DNA from: JAMOQA01 sp964420365
Lineage (GTDB): Bacteria > Acidobacteriota > Polarisedimenticolia > J045
DNA: 64,000 bases
Reading direction: 5' to 3'
NCBI GenBank assembly: GCA_964420365.1
Contig: CAYQTA010000036.1
Location: 41,738 to 105,737, forward strand
The notes beneath the pieces were generated by a model. That model did not search any database, was not told where the DNA came from, and saw only the letters and a list, made by a program, of their open reading frames with translations. This document shows positions 26,200-34,994 of this stretch, one piece after another. Made by a program: the position numbers and the translations under genes. Every line of letters starts with the position of its first letter. Position 1 is the first letter of the stretch.

Positions 26200-27831
26200 G
26201 TGTCCACGTCCCCCCTCGATCGGTACGACGGCCGGGAGTTCGACGTCCTCGTGCTCGGGGCGGGAATCACCGGCAGCGCCGTCGCCCGGGAGCTGGTCCG
26301 CCGGGGCTACTCGGTCGCCCTGGTCGAGCGCCGGGATCCCGGCTGGGGAACGTCCGGGCGATCGACCCGCCTCGTGCACGGCGGCCTCCGGTACCTGGCG
26401 GGGGGCCGGGTCGGGCTGGTCCGGGCCGCCCTGGCGGCCCGGCTGGAACTGGCCCGGGAGGCTCCCCACCTCGTTCGGCCGGTGCCGTTCCTGCTCCCTC
26501 CGCCGGGCAGCGGCGCCGGGCTGACCGCGCGGGCCCTGCCCCTCGTCGAACGGATCTACGACCTCCTCGCGCGGCCCCGGCGGGGCTGGCCCCCGCCCCG
26601 GGAGATCGAGCGCGACCAGGCCCTCCTGCTGGTGCCGGGCCTCGTGCCCCGCCTCGTCCCGGAACGGGTTCGCGTGTTCTACGACGGGGTCACCGACGAC
26701 CGGCGGCTGACGGTGCTGACCGCCGTCGCGGCCCACCGGGAGGGCGCGGTCGTGCTGACCCGCACCGAGGTCGTCCGGGTGGAGACGGATGGAGACGGGC
26801 GGGCCCGGGTCGCCGTCCGGGACGGGCTCTCCGGTGCCCTCGCCCGGGCGCGGGTGCGGGCGATCGTGGCGGCCACCGGCCCCTGGGCGGACGCGACCCG
26901 TCGCCAGCTCGGCCTGGCTTCCGACCGCCCGCTGCTGCGGCCCACCCGGGGCAGCCACGTGCTCTGGCCGACCCGTGCCGAGGGCGGCGCGGTCCTCGTC
27001 CACCCCGTCGACGGTCGCGTGCTGCTCGCCGTGCCGACCGAGGGCGGCCTCCTCCTCGGCACCACGGATGCCGACGACGATCGGCCCGCGGACGAGATCG
27101 TCCCCCCCGGAGAGGACCTGCGGTACCTGGAGGCCGCCGCGCGCCGGTGGCTCCCGGGGCTCCCGGCATCGCCCCGGGCGGCGTTCGCCGGGCTCCGCCC
27201 CCTCCTCGCGGGTCCCGGGCACCCGGACCGGCTGTCGAGACGGGCCCGGGTGATCGTCGAACGCCTAGAGGGGATCCCCGTGCTGCACCTGGTCGGCGGC
27301 AAGCTGACGCTGCACCGGCCGATGGCGCGCCGCCTGGCGGCCTGCCTGGCGCGGGCCATCGGTCCCCCGCCGGCGCGCGAACGCCCCCCGGCCCTCCTCC
27401 CCGGATGCCCGGTCGCCACCGCGGCCGGCGAGACGGCGGCCGCCCGGGCCGCGGGGCTCTCCCCGGTCCAGGCCACCTGGCTCGTCCGCCGCTTCGGCAC
27501 CCTCTGGCGCCAGGTCGTCGAGACACCCATGGCAGGGGATCCCCACCGTCCCCTGGGCGAGGGCGAGATCCCCCTCGCGGGCGAACTGGTGTACGCGGTA
27601 CGCGAGGAGGGAGCGCGGACACTGGGCGACGTCCTCGCGCGCCTGCGCCTGCCCGAGATCGCCCGGGACCGGGAAGACGAGGAGGAAATGGCGCTGGAGG
27701 CCCTCGCCATCCTGGGCGGCGAGCTCGGCTGGGGACCCGAGCGCCGCGAACGGGAACTCGATCGCTGGCACCGGGAACGAGCCCGGGCCTGGGTCGCCCC
27801 GCCCCCGTCCCCGGAGGTCCCCCCGAGATGA
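26200..27831 (+). CDS. glpD: FAD-dependent glycerol-3-phosphate dehydrogenase
   Basis: Oxidises sn-glycerol 3-phosphate to dihydroxyacetone phosphate and passes electrons to the quinone pool. 543 residues, normal for GlpD. N-terminal FAD motif LVLGAGITGSAVARELVRRG, then RSTRLVHGGLRYLAGG, the family signature, and VATGPWAD-type sequence (AATGPWADATRR). The C-terminal DAO_C-like domain spans about 400-520. The start is a GTG with GGAGG seven bases upstream. The stop overlaps the ATG of the GDPD-kinase fusion (ATGA), so both are made together, a tight cassette for glycerol-phosphate catabolism. Confidence 0.93.
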   Translation: MSTSPLDRYDGREFDVLVLGAGITGSAVARELVRRGYSVALVERRDPGWGTSGRSTRLVHGGLRYLAGGRVGLVRAALAARLELAREAPHLVRPVPFLLPPPGSGAGLTARALPLVERIYDLLARPRRGWPPPREIERDQALLLVPGLVPRLVPERVRVFYDGVTDDRRLTVLTAVAAHREGAVVLTRTEVVRVETDGDGRARVAVRDGLSGALARARVRAIVAATGPWADATRRQLGLASDRPLLRPTRGSHVLWPTRAEGGAVLVHPVDGRVLLAVPTEGGLLLGTTDADDDRPADEIVPPGEDLRYLEAAARRWLPGLPASPRAAFAGLRPLLAGPGHPDRLSRRARVIVERLEGIPVLHLVGGKLTLHRPMARRLAACLARAIGPPPARERPPALLPGCPVATAAGETAAARAAGLSPVQATWLVRRFGTLWRQVVETPMAGDPHRPLGEGEIPLAGELVYAVREEGARTLGDVLARLRLPEIARDREDEEEMALEALAILGGELGWGPERRERELDRWHRERARAWVAPPPSPEVPPR

Positions 27832-29870
27832 CCCCGTTCCGTGGCACCCTCGCCCCGCTTCCACGGGATGCGCCCCGCGCCGCGCGACTCGTGGCGCACC
27901 GGGGAATCCCGTCCCGTCACCCGGAGAACACCGCGAGCTCCTTCCGGGCGGCGCTGGCGGCGGCCGCCCCGGCCGTGGAACTCGATGCCCGGCCGACGGC
28001 GGACGGGCTGCTCGTCGTCCTCCACGACCCGGACCCCGGGCGGCTGACCGGGGAACGTCGTCCGGCGGTCGAGCTGACCGCCCGCGAGCTTCTCGCGCGG
28101 CCGCTCCGGGCAGACCCCGGCGAACGACTCCTCCTGCTCGACGAGGCGCTGGCGATCCTCGCGGGCAGGACGCTCCTCGACATCGAGCTCAAGAGCACGC
28201 CCGGGATCCCCCCCGCGGACCTGGCAACCCGTCTCCTGGCCGCCCTCGAGCGGGCCCGGTCTCCCCAGGACGTCGTCGTCACCTCGGACGACCCGGACCT
28301 TCTCCGGGAGCTCCGGGCCCGTGCCCCCCGCCTCGCCACCGGCTTCGTCGGCCGGTCGAGGGACCCCCGGGACCCGGTGGCGACGGCGATCGAGGCGGCC
28401 TCCGACGTGATCGTCGTCCACCGCGCCCGGGTCGACGACGACCTGGTCGGCCGCGCCCGGGCCGGGGGACTGGCGACCTGGGCCTACACGGTCGACGACC
28501 CGGACGAGGCGCGCCGTCTCCTGGAGCTGGGCGTCGAGCGCCTGTTCACCGACGACCTGCCGGCCCTCCGCGAGGCCCTCGGCGGGAAGGGTCCGCGACC
28601 GGAGGGAACGGCCGCTCCCCCGGGCGGGGACCTGGTCCTGGTGATCGACCTGGGCTCGTCGACGACGAAGGCCGCGCTGGTCCATCCGGCAGCCGGCATC
28701 GTCGCCCGGGCGACCACGCCGACGCCGGTTCGCCGGCCCGCACCCGGCCGCGTGGAGCACGATCCCGGGGCGGTCCTGGCCGCGGCCCGGGAGGTGATCC
28801 ACCGGGTGGCGGAACGGCTTCCCGGCCGCATCCCCCGGGCCGCCGCGATCACCGGCCAGCGATCCTCCTGCCTGTGGGCCGCCCGGGGTGACCTGGAGCC
28901 CCTGACGGCGGCCCTCTCCTGGCAGGATCGCCGGGCGGAGCCCCTCGTCCGGCAGATCGGCCCCCGGGCGAAGGAGCTGGGGAAGGTCGCCGGGCTCCCG
29001 CCGGCCCCGGCGTGGTCGGGGTTCCTCGGGAGGGCCCTCCGGGACCGGGTCGCACTGCCGGCGGATGCCCTGCTCGTTCCCCTCGTCCCGTGGGTCGCGG
29101 CCCGCCTGGCCGGCGAGGATCCGGCCCCGGATCCGACCTTCGCCAATCGCACCTTCCTGCTCGACGCGGATCGGCTCGCCTGGTCCCCCATCCTGGCGGA
29201 GGCCCTCGCGCTCCCGGTCGAGGCCCTGCCGCCGCTCCGGCCCACCCTCGCCGGCCGTGGCTGGATCCCCTGGCCGGGCGAACCCGGCGGCGTGCCCCTC
29301 CTCGCCCTGGTGGGCGACCAGCAGGCGGCCTACGTCGGTCTCGCGGGCCCGACGGGAACGAAGCCGGTGCTCAACGTCGGCACCGCCGGCTTCGCGATGC
29401 GGACCCGGCGGCGCGGGGAACGGCCGCCCGGGGAAGCCCGGGTTGCTCCCCTCTGGACCACCGGGTCACGCAGGGGCCCGGAACTCCTCGAGCTGGTCGT
29501 CCACGAGGACCCGGGGGACGGGCCGGACCTCCCGCGGGAACCGGAGGATGCGGCCCGGGACACGGCCCTGCGCCTCGCCCTGGACGATCCTCTCCCCGCC
29601 CGGTTCGCCGCGGGACTCGCCCGGGCCGCCCGCCGGCTCGCGGGTCCCCGGGATCTCTCCGTCCCGGTGGCGGGGGGAATCCTGGCGAGTCCTCACCTGC
29701 TCGCCCTGCTCGAGGCGTACCTCGACCTGCAGGTGGTCCTCGCCCGGGAGCGGGAGGTCACGCTCCTGGGGGCGGGACGGCTGGCAGCGGTCGCCGCGAA
29801 GCTGCCCTGGAGCTGCCCGCCGGGAGGGGGCCTCGCCATCCCCGCACCGCCGGGGACCGGGCCGCGGTGA
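27828..29870 (+). CDS. Fusion of glycerophosphodiester phosphodiesterase and FGGY-family (glycerol?) kinase
   Basis: 680 residues with two enzymes in one chain. Residues about 18-255 are a GDPD domain: VAHRGIPSRHPENTASSF, VELDARPTADG, LVVLHDPDPGR, LDIELKST and WAYTVDDPDEARRLL contain the catalytic His pair and metal-binding acidic residues. From about 268 an FGGY kinase begins (VLVIDLGSSTTKAALVHP), with LSWQDRRAE, ALVGDQQAAYVGLAG and NVGTAGFAMRT. The kinase half is about 410 residues, shorter than the usual 490-500. The first domain would release glycerol 3-phosphate from deacylated phospholipids; the second may phosphorylate glycerol. Both products feed GlpD encoded just upstream. Kinase substrate is inferred from context. 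Confidence 0.88.
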   Translation: MTPFRGTLAPLPRDAPRAARLVAHRGIPSRHPENTASSFRAALAAAAPAVELDARPTADGLLVVLHDPDPGRLTGERRPAVELTARELLARPLRADPGERLLLLDEALAILAGRTLLDIELKSTPGIPPADLATRLLAALERARSPQDVVVTSDDPDLLRELRARAPRLATGFVGRSRDPRDPVATAIEAASDVIVVHRARVDDDLVGRARAGGLATWAYTVDDPDEARRLLELGVERLFTDDLPALREALGGKGPRPEGTAAPPGGDLVLVIDLGSSTTKAALVHPAAGIVARATTPTPVRRPAPGRVEHDPGAVLAAAREVIHRVAERLPGRIPRAAAITGQRSSCLWAARGDLEPLTAALSWQDRRAEPLVRQIGPRAKELGKVAGLPPAPAWSGFLGRALRDRVALPADALLVPLVPWVAARLAGEDPAPDPTFANRTFLLDADRLAWSPILAEALALPVEALPPLRPTLAGRGWIPWPGEPGGVPLLALVGDQQAAYVGLAGPTGTKPVLNVGTAGFAMRTRRRGERPPGEARVAPLWTTGSRRGPELLELVVHEDPGDGPDLPREPEDAARDTALRLALDDPLPARFAAGLARAARRLAGPRDLSVPVAGGILASPHLLALLEAYLDLQVVLAREREVTLLGAGRLAAVAAKLPWSCPPGGGLAIPAPPGTGPR

Positions 29871-29908
29871 TATCCTGCGGACGACCCGGGAACGTCTCGG
29901 AGGTGACC

Positions 29909-30127
29909 ATGGACCGACCAAGACCCGGCACCGGGCCCGTCCCTCCTTCCCCGGACCCGCCTCCCCGGTTCACGTACCGGGCGCTGCGGCTACCGTCGGG
30001 ACGTCTCCTCGCCATCGAGGAACGGATCGGTCGCCGCCTCGCCCGGACCATCCGCCCGGAGAGCGCGGAGGGGCGCGCGCTGCTCCGCGACGGGAAGGTC
30101 GAGGTCGTCGACCTGGGCGACCTCTGA
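29909..30127 (+). CDS. Small hypothetical protein, 72 residues
   Basis: Starts at an ATG with a strong GGAGG four bases upstream, 38 bases after the GDPD-kinase gene. The N-terminus is Pro-rich; the rest (FTYRALRLPSGRLLAIEERI and ALLRDGKVEVVDLGDL) looks like a small folded domain. No known family recognised. Translation is supported by the ribosome binding site and by its position at the end of the glycerol-phosphate cassette. Confidence 0.6.
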   Translation: MDRPRPGTGPVPPSPDPPPRFTYRALRLPSGRLLAIEERIGRRLARTIRPESAEGRALLRDGKVEVVDLGDL

Positions 30128-30128
30128 C

Positions 30129-32375
30129 TCACCGCCCGGGGACCGCGACCCGGCGAGTGGTGGCGTTGCCCGCCGCGTCGACGGCCCGCAGGAGGAAACC
30201 GTCGCCCTCGAAGTCCCGCGGGAGCGCGAGGCGGTAGTCCTCGCGGTCGCCGTCCTCGACCCCGTCCTCGGGAGCCAGCACCCGCCAGTCCCCGGAACCC
30301 AGGGAAACCTCGACCCGGCCGACGCGCCCGCCCGGATCGACCACCGCGAATCGCAGCACCGGTGTGCCTCGCTCCCAGGAGAGGGTCTCGATCGCCGGGG
30401 GCCGGTGATCGATCACCACCGGGTCGCTCTCCGCCTCTGCCGACCGACCCTCCCCGAGGGGATTCGCCTCCGCGTCCGACGCGACGACGCGGAACCTCCA
30501 GGTGCCGTCCGGCAGTTCCCGGGAGTCGAAGCTGTGGAAGGAGCGCGAGAGGTCCCGGGCGAGCACCCGCCAGGAGCGACAGGGCTCCCCCTCGTCCCGG
30601 CAGGCGAGAAGCTCGTACCGGAGCGGGTCCCCGTCGGGGTCCCGGGCGCTCCACCGGATCGTCAGCGCCCCGGGCTCCCATGCCTTCTTCGACCGCCACT
30701 TGGGCGGCTCGGTGCCCAGCGCCCGGGCAGCGTCCGGGCTGCGCGGCGGCGGGATGACCGGTCGCTCCCCGCTGGCCACCTTCGGCGGAGGGACGGGCCG
30801 CCAGGCGACCCCGAGAGGGAGCGCCTCGACCTTCTCGACCCGCGGCGGCCGGTTGACCGGCCGGTAGCGGGCAACCAGCCGGCGCACGGTCGGCACCAGG
30901 GGACGATCCCCCCCGGCCTCGATCCGCACCTGGAGAAACCGTGCCAGGGGAAGCCGGGCGGCGGCTCCCGGGGTGCCGGGGGGACCGGCCGCCCCCTCGA
31001 CCGGGATCCACTCGGTCCAGGCGTCCCCGGGCTCGGAGGTGTTCCCCGCGCGGACGAGAACGCGGACCCCCGGTGCCCGGTCCCGGGAGACGACCGCGTG
31101 CACCCGGCCGAAGCGGGCGCGGACCCGGGCATCCAGGACGTCCGACGTCCAGCGGGCCGCGCGGGCCACGCCGGGACCGTAGACCAGCAGGGCGGCCGGG
31201 TGGCTGGTCGCGGCCAGGACCCGGTCGCCGTCCACCGCGAGGGCGGAGCACGCCCGGGCCTCGGGGCGCTCGTCCCAGAGACCCTCCCGTTCCCGCCCGT
31301 CGAACCACCACACCCGGGCGGGCGACCCGGTGGCGAGGAGGACTCCACCCCCGGGGGCCGGGGCGAGCGCGAGGGGGGTCTCCGTCTTGTCCTTCCAGGC
31401 CACCCGGGGCTCTCCCCCGTCCGGCAGGTGGACGAGTTCCCCGCCACCCCCCGGAAGCTCGGCCGCGCGGGAGGGGGCGTTCTCCTTCCCTTCCCTCTTG
31501 TCACTTCCCTCCCCGGACGCGGCGGCGGGCTTGACCGTGATCGAGACCGTCTTCGTCCGGCGGTTCTCCTTGCGCGGGCGCTCCCCGGTGCCCCCCGACT
31601 CCGCCTCCCCGGGCTTGCCGGAGAAGGCGGCCCAGATGCTCCCGTCCGGGGACGGAACGATGGCCACCGTCTCGGGCCGCGGCGAGTCCCACAGGACGAA
31701 CGCGCTCCCGTCCCCCGCCAGGCGCACGAGCAGGCCCGAGCCCGCCGTACCGGCCAGCACCCGTCCCTGCCGGTCGAGCGCCAGGGAGCGAACGTGGGGA
31801 TCCGGGCTTTCCCACAGGACCCGGACGAGGGTCCCCTTCTCCGGGTCGATCTCGAGGACCCTGCCCGGCAGCCCGGTCGCGACCAGCAGCGTGTCCCGGT
31901 CGGTCGGGAGCAGGTCCCAGACGTAGGTCGCCCGCGGACGGTAGACCTCGATCGCCTCCTCGCGCCTGCGGTCGAGGCGGTAGATCGCCCCGGCCGGCCC
32001 GGTCGCGAGGAACACGCGGCCGCGCCGCCCCCGGGCGAGGGCGAGGATCTCCGGTTCCCCCTCGAGCCCCCCGACCTCCGCCAGGCCGTCCGCGCCGAGG
32101 ACCCACAGGCCCGCACCCGCCCCTCCGGCGAGGTAGGCCTCCCCGTCCTTCCCCGGGAGCACGTCCCAGGCAAGGGTGGCCCCCGGCACGTCGTGGACGA
32201 CGCGGGCAGGGCCGGGGGCGAGAAACCCGGACGGGGTGACGACCATCCCCTCGAACGTGCCGACGCGGAAGCTCGCTCCCTCGCGGGTCCACGTGACCGG
32301 GGACGAGGCCGCCGCGAGCGGGTACGGCAGGAGCAGGAGGACCAGGAGCAACGGCAGCGCGCGTCGAGGCGTCAT
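30129..32375 (-). CDS. Exported beta-propeller protein with fibronectin-like C-terminus
   Basis: 748 residues. Signal peptide (PLLLVLLLLPYPLAAA), then about 400 residues of propeller-like repeats (for example LAWDVLPGKDGEAYLAGG, ATYVWDLLPTDRDTLLVATG, RSLALDRQGRVLAGTAGSG). The propeller is interrupted by a charged, low-complexity insert (about 255-305). The C-terminal 200 residues hold Ig/fibronectin-like modules with RWSARDPDGDPLRYELLA. No enzyme motif. The ATG overlaps the stop of the S55 peptidase gene (ATGA). The pair may act together, for example the propeller as substrate or sensor; unproven. Confidence 0.72.
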   Translation of the reverse strand: MTPRRALPLLLVLLLLPYPLAAASSPVTWTREGASFRVGTFEGMVVTPSGFLAPGPARVVHDVPGATLAWDVLPGKDGEAYLAGGAGAGLWVLGADGLAEVGGLEGEPEILALARGRRGRVFLATGPAGAIYRLDRRREEAIEVYRPRATYVWDLLPTDRDTLLVATGLPGRVLEIDPEKGTLVRVLWESPDPHVRSLALDRQGRVLAGTAGSGLLVRLAGDGSAFVLWDSPRPETVAIVPSPDGSIWAAFSGKPGEAESGGTGERPRKENRRTKTVSITVKPAAASGEGSDKREGKENAPSRAAELPGGGGELVHLPDGGEPRVAWKDKTETPLALAPAPGGGVLLATGSPARVWWFDGREREGLWDERPEARACSALAVDGDRVLAATSHPAALLVYGPGVARAARWTSDVLDARVRARFGRVHAVVSRDRAPGVRVLVRAGNTSEPGDAWTEWIPVEGAAGPPGTPGAAARLPLARFLQVRIEAGGDRPLVPTVRRLVARYRPVNRPPRVEKVEALPLGVAWRPVPPPKVASGERPVIPPPRSPDAARALGTEPPKWRSKKAWEPGALTIRWSARDPDGDPLRYELLACRDEGEPCRSWRVLARDLSRSFHSFDSRELPDGTWRFRVVASDAEANPLGEGRSAEAESDPVVIDHRPPAIETLSWERGTPVLRFAVVDPGGRVGRVEVSLGSGDWRVLAPEDGVEDGDREDYRLALPRDFEGDGFLLRAVDAAGNATTRRVAVPGR

Positions 32376-34258
32376 CGGGCGGTCTCCTCGGCGGGAACGA
32401 TCTCGATCCCGGTCTTCGCCACCTCGGCGATCGGCCGGTCGAGCCGGACGGTCGTCCCGGTCACCGGCAGCCACCGGGCCCGGAAGAGCGGCCCCGCACC
32501 CGGCCTGCCCCGGAGGAGCACGTGGGCCGTGCCCGGGAGGGCCGGGTAGGTCCGTCCCCGGGCGACGATTCCCTCGGCGGGCAGCACGAGGCGGACGGCC
32601 AGGTCCAGGTTCGAAGGACGGTCCGCGAGGGCGTCCAGGTAGTCGGCGGCGCTCCGGGCGGTGCGGCGGCGCGCCTCCGCCAGGGATCCGAGCCGACCGG
32701 CGAGATCCCGGGCGGAACCGACGAGCAGCGTGTAGCCACCCGGGAGCGCGTCGGCAGGAATCGGCAGGTCGACCGTCTCCTCCCGGCGGCGACCCCGCGT
32801 ACCCTCGAGCCGGACCGTCACCCGCAGGCGATCCCCGCGCCGGACGACGAGGCGGTCCGGGACGATGCCGACGACCCGCCACCCACCCTCGGGCTCCACG
32901 GTCGAGACGGCCACGTCGACCCTCTCGATCGCCGGGACGTGGAACGGAGGCCGGACGAGGCGGGAAAGCAGGCGGGCGATCTCGGTACCGATGCCCCCCA
33001 GTCCCCGGGGGTCGGAGGCACCCTGCTCGCTGGCCAGTTCCCGCCCGCCGGCGAGGCGCACGACGGTGCGCACCCGGAGCGCCTCCTGGCTCTCGGCGCC
33101 GATGACGTCGGTGACCAGGGTCGGGATGACGACCTGGCCCGCCAGGGCCGGGACGTACCGCGGATCCCTCGCGACGAAGGCCCTCCGGGTCACCTCCGGG
33201 CGAGCGGGACGCCGGACCGACACCGTGACCGGGAGGCCCCGCGGCGGGTCCCCCACCCTGCCGTGGATTCCCGTCAGGCGGTCCTGGTCGAGTCGGCCGA
33301 CCGGCGCCCCGATGTTGGCGATCTTGAAGGAGGAGAGCTCGGAGGCGACGGTCCAGACGATCTCCGCCGGGGCGATCGGCAGGCCGCTCCGGCCGGCCCC
33401 GGTGAACGGGTGCCCGAATGCCAGCAACTCGTCGCCGTCCCGCCAGGTGACGGTGCCGGTGGCCCCGAGCACGAGGTCGCCCCAGGAGAGCAGGACCGCC
33501 ACCGGGTCGCCGGGACGGAGCCCCGGTACCACGCCGGAGTTCCCCTCGTCCCCGGGAGCGAGGCGCCCGGCGAGAACGGGAACACCGGGAAGGGGCAGGT
33601 CGAGGGCGGCGAGCCGCCCGGCGAGCACCGGGAGGGTGGAACGGCGGATCCCGGCGACCACCGGCTGGGTCGGCCAGGGCCGGATCTCGCCGCCGCTGCC
33701 CGCGGCCCCGTCTCCGTCGACGAGCCATGGCAGCGGGCCCCCGGGCAGGTCCCGCAACCGGAGCATCGCTTCCGCCGGAGTGATCCCGCAGATCGGCTCC
33801 CGGGCAAAGTTGCCGATGGCGTAGCTCAGGGATCCCAGCCACTTCCCGTCGACGTAGACCGGGCTTCCCGACATCCCGTGGGCGACCCCGGTGAATCGCC
33901 CGGTCTCCCCGGTGAACCGGCCGAGGATCATGTCGACACCGCCGCCGATGCCGTCCCGCACGACCCCCAGGATCTCGATCTCGATCGGCACCTGCTCCAC
34001 GCCGGCCAGCACCGTCCGGGCCTCGGCCCGGAGCCCGCGACGAACCCGTTCGAGCGGGAAGACCTCGACCGTCCCCGGGGCACGTGCGGTTCCCGACACC
34101 CCGTGCAGGGACGCGAACACCAGCACGGCGACAAGCACCGCGAGGCGCCGAACCGGCCGCCCGCGGTCTCTTCCACGGCCCCGGGAAGGGATGCCGGCCT
34201 CCCGGGAGTCGATTTTCCTGCACCTCTCCACCTGGAAGGTGGTGTCTCGATCCGGCAC
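32372..34258 (-). CDS. SpoIVB-type (S55 family) peptidase-domain protein
   Basis: 628 residues. The N-terminus is basic with one membrane segment (RRLAVLVAVLVFASLHGVSG, about 37-55). The S55 signature follows at about 110-135: VAHGMSGSPVYVDGKWLGSLSY with the presumed catalytic Ser in GMSGSP. Later LLAFGHPFTGAG is also typical of this family. In Bacillus SpoIVB cleaves SpoIVFA during sporulation; in Gram-negative bacteria these proteins have no known sporulation role. The start GTG at 34258 has GGGAGGG upstream. A start closer to the membrane segment is possible. Confidence 0.82.
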   Translation of the reverse strand: MPDRDTTFQVERCRKIDSREAGIPSRGRGRDRGRPVRRLAVLVAVLVFASLHGVSGTARAPGTVEVFPLERVRRGLRAEARTVLAGVEQVPIEIEILGVVRDGIGGGVDMILGRFTGETGRFTGVAHGMSGSPVYVDGKWLGSLSYAIGNFAREPICGITPAEAMLRLRDLPGGPLPWLVDGDGAAGSGGEIRPWPTQPVVAGIRRSTLPVLAGRLAALDLPLPGVPVLAGRLAPGDEGNSGVVPGLRPGDPVAVLLSWGDLVLGATGTVTWRDGDELLAFGHPFTGAGRSGLPIAPAEIVWTVASELSSFKIANIGAPVGRLDQDRLTGIHGRVGDPPRGLPVTVSVRRPARPEVTRRAFVARDPRYVPALAGQVVIPTLVTDVIGAESQEALRVRTVVRLAGGRELASEQGASDPRGLGGIGTEIARLLSRLVRPPFHVPAIERVDVAVSTVEPEGGWRVVGIVPDRLVVRRGDRLRVTVRLEGTRGRRREETVDLPIPADALPGGYTLLVGSARDLAGRLGSLAEARRRTARSAADYLDALADRPSNLDLAVRLVLPAEGIVARGRTYPALPGTAHVLLRGRPGAGPLFRARWLPVTGTTVRLDRPIAEVAKTGIEIVPAEETAR

Positions 34259-34512
34259 GGTGCCCTCCCGGGAAGCGAATCGGGTCGCGATTATACGCCT
34301 CCCGGAACCGTCCGCCGCTGGCCGCGTTGCACGTACTGGGCCATGACGGCCCAGTTGCCCCTGTTTCCCGACGATACGATCATCGCCCGGCCGAATGCTC
34401 CAAGCCCTTTGCCTTCAAGTCGTTGCGCGGACAGAAATCCCTTGCACGCCTCTCGGCCGAACATTATTCGTTTCCTTGGGGTCACGGAGCGGTCCGAGAG
34501 GAGGATCGAGAG

Positions 34513-34872
34513 ATGTCCCACCCGATGCGCTGGTACCTGCTGCCGGTCCTCGCTGCGGGTCTCGTGTTCCTCGCGGGCGCCGCCCCGGTGGCCGCCGCGA
34601 CACCCGCGGCTCCCCTCGCGACTCCAGGCCAGGCGATCGCCTTCCTGGTGAAGCTGTTCCCGGACCTCGGGTGTCCGGGTAACTGGCTGGGAGTCGATCC
34701 GCCGCGGCATGCCCCCTTTGCCGACGAAACCCAGGGGGAGAGCGTCGGCACCGTGAGCGACGGGGACGAGGACGAACCCGACCACCTCCCGGCCCCGGAC
34801 GAGGCCCCCGCCCGGGACGGTGGTTACGGTGGATGGGGAGACGAGGCCTCCGGCCCCTGGCCCCGTTCGTGA
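34513..34872 (+). CDS. Small secreted protein, unknown function
   Basis: 119 residues: signal peptide (MRWYLLPVLAAGLVFLAGAAPVAAA), a short helix-like stretch (QAIAFLVKLFPDLGCPGN) and an acidic, Gly/Pro-rich tail that looks disordered. Start ATG with AGGAGG eight bases upstream, divergent from the S55 peptidase gene. It is followed by a strong terminator, so it is probably transcribed alone. Confidence 0.6.
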   Translation: MSHPMRWYLLPVLAAGLVFLAGAAPVAAATPAAPLATPGQAIAFLVKLFPDLGCPGNWLGVDPPRHAPFADETQGESVGTVSDGDEDEPDHLPAPDEAPARDGGYGGWGDEASGPWPRS

Positions 34873-34904
34873 AGCCCGGTAGAGAGCCGATCCTCCCCTG
34901 GTGG

Positions 34905-34936
34905 CCGGCCCGTCCCGAGGGACGGGCCGGTTCTTT
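34905..34936 (+). terminator. Intrinsic terminator of the small secreted-protein gene
   Basis: 12-bp perfect stem CCGGCCCGTCCC/GGGACGGGCCGG with a minimal loop, followed by TTCTTT. It separates the small gene from the regulator gene 59 bases downstream. Confidence 0.85.
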
Positions 34937-34994
34937 CGTCCCCTCTGGTAGACTGGGACGGGATCGAACGCCGGTCCCGAGGGGGTGACTCCTG

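Noticed and set aside
34343..34651. Frame starting MTAQLPLFPDDTIIARP on the plus strand
   Set aside because: The start looks protein-like, but the frame soon becomes Arg/Ser/Pro-rich and overlaps the signal-peptide gene at 34513 in another frame. No binding site.
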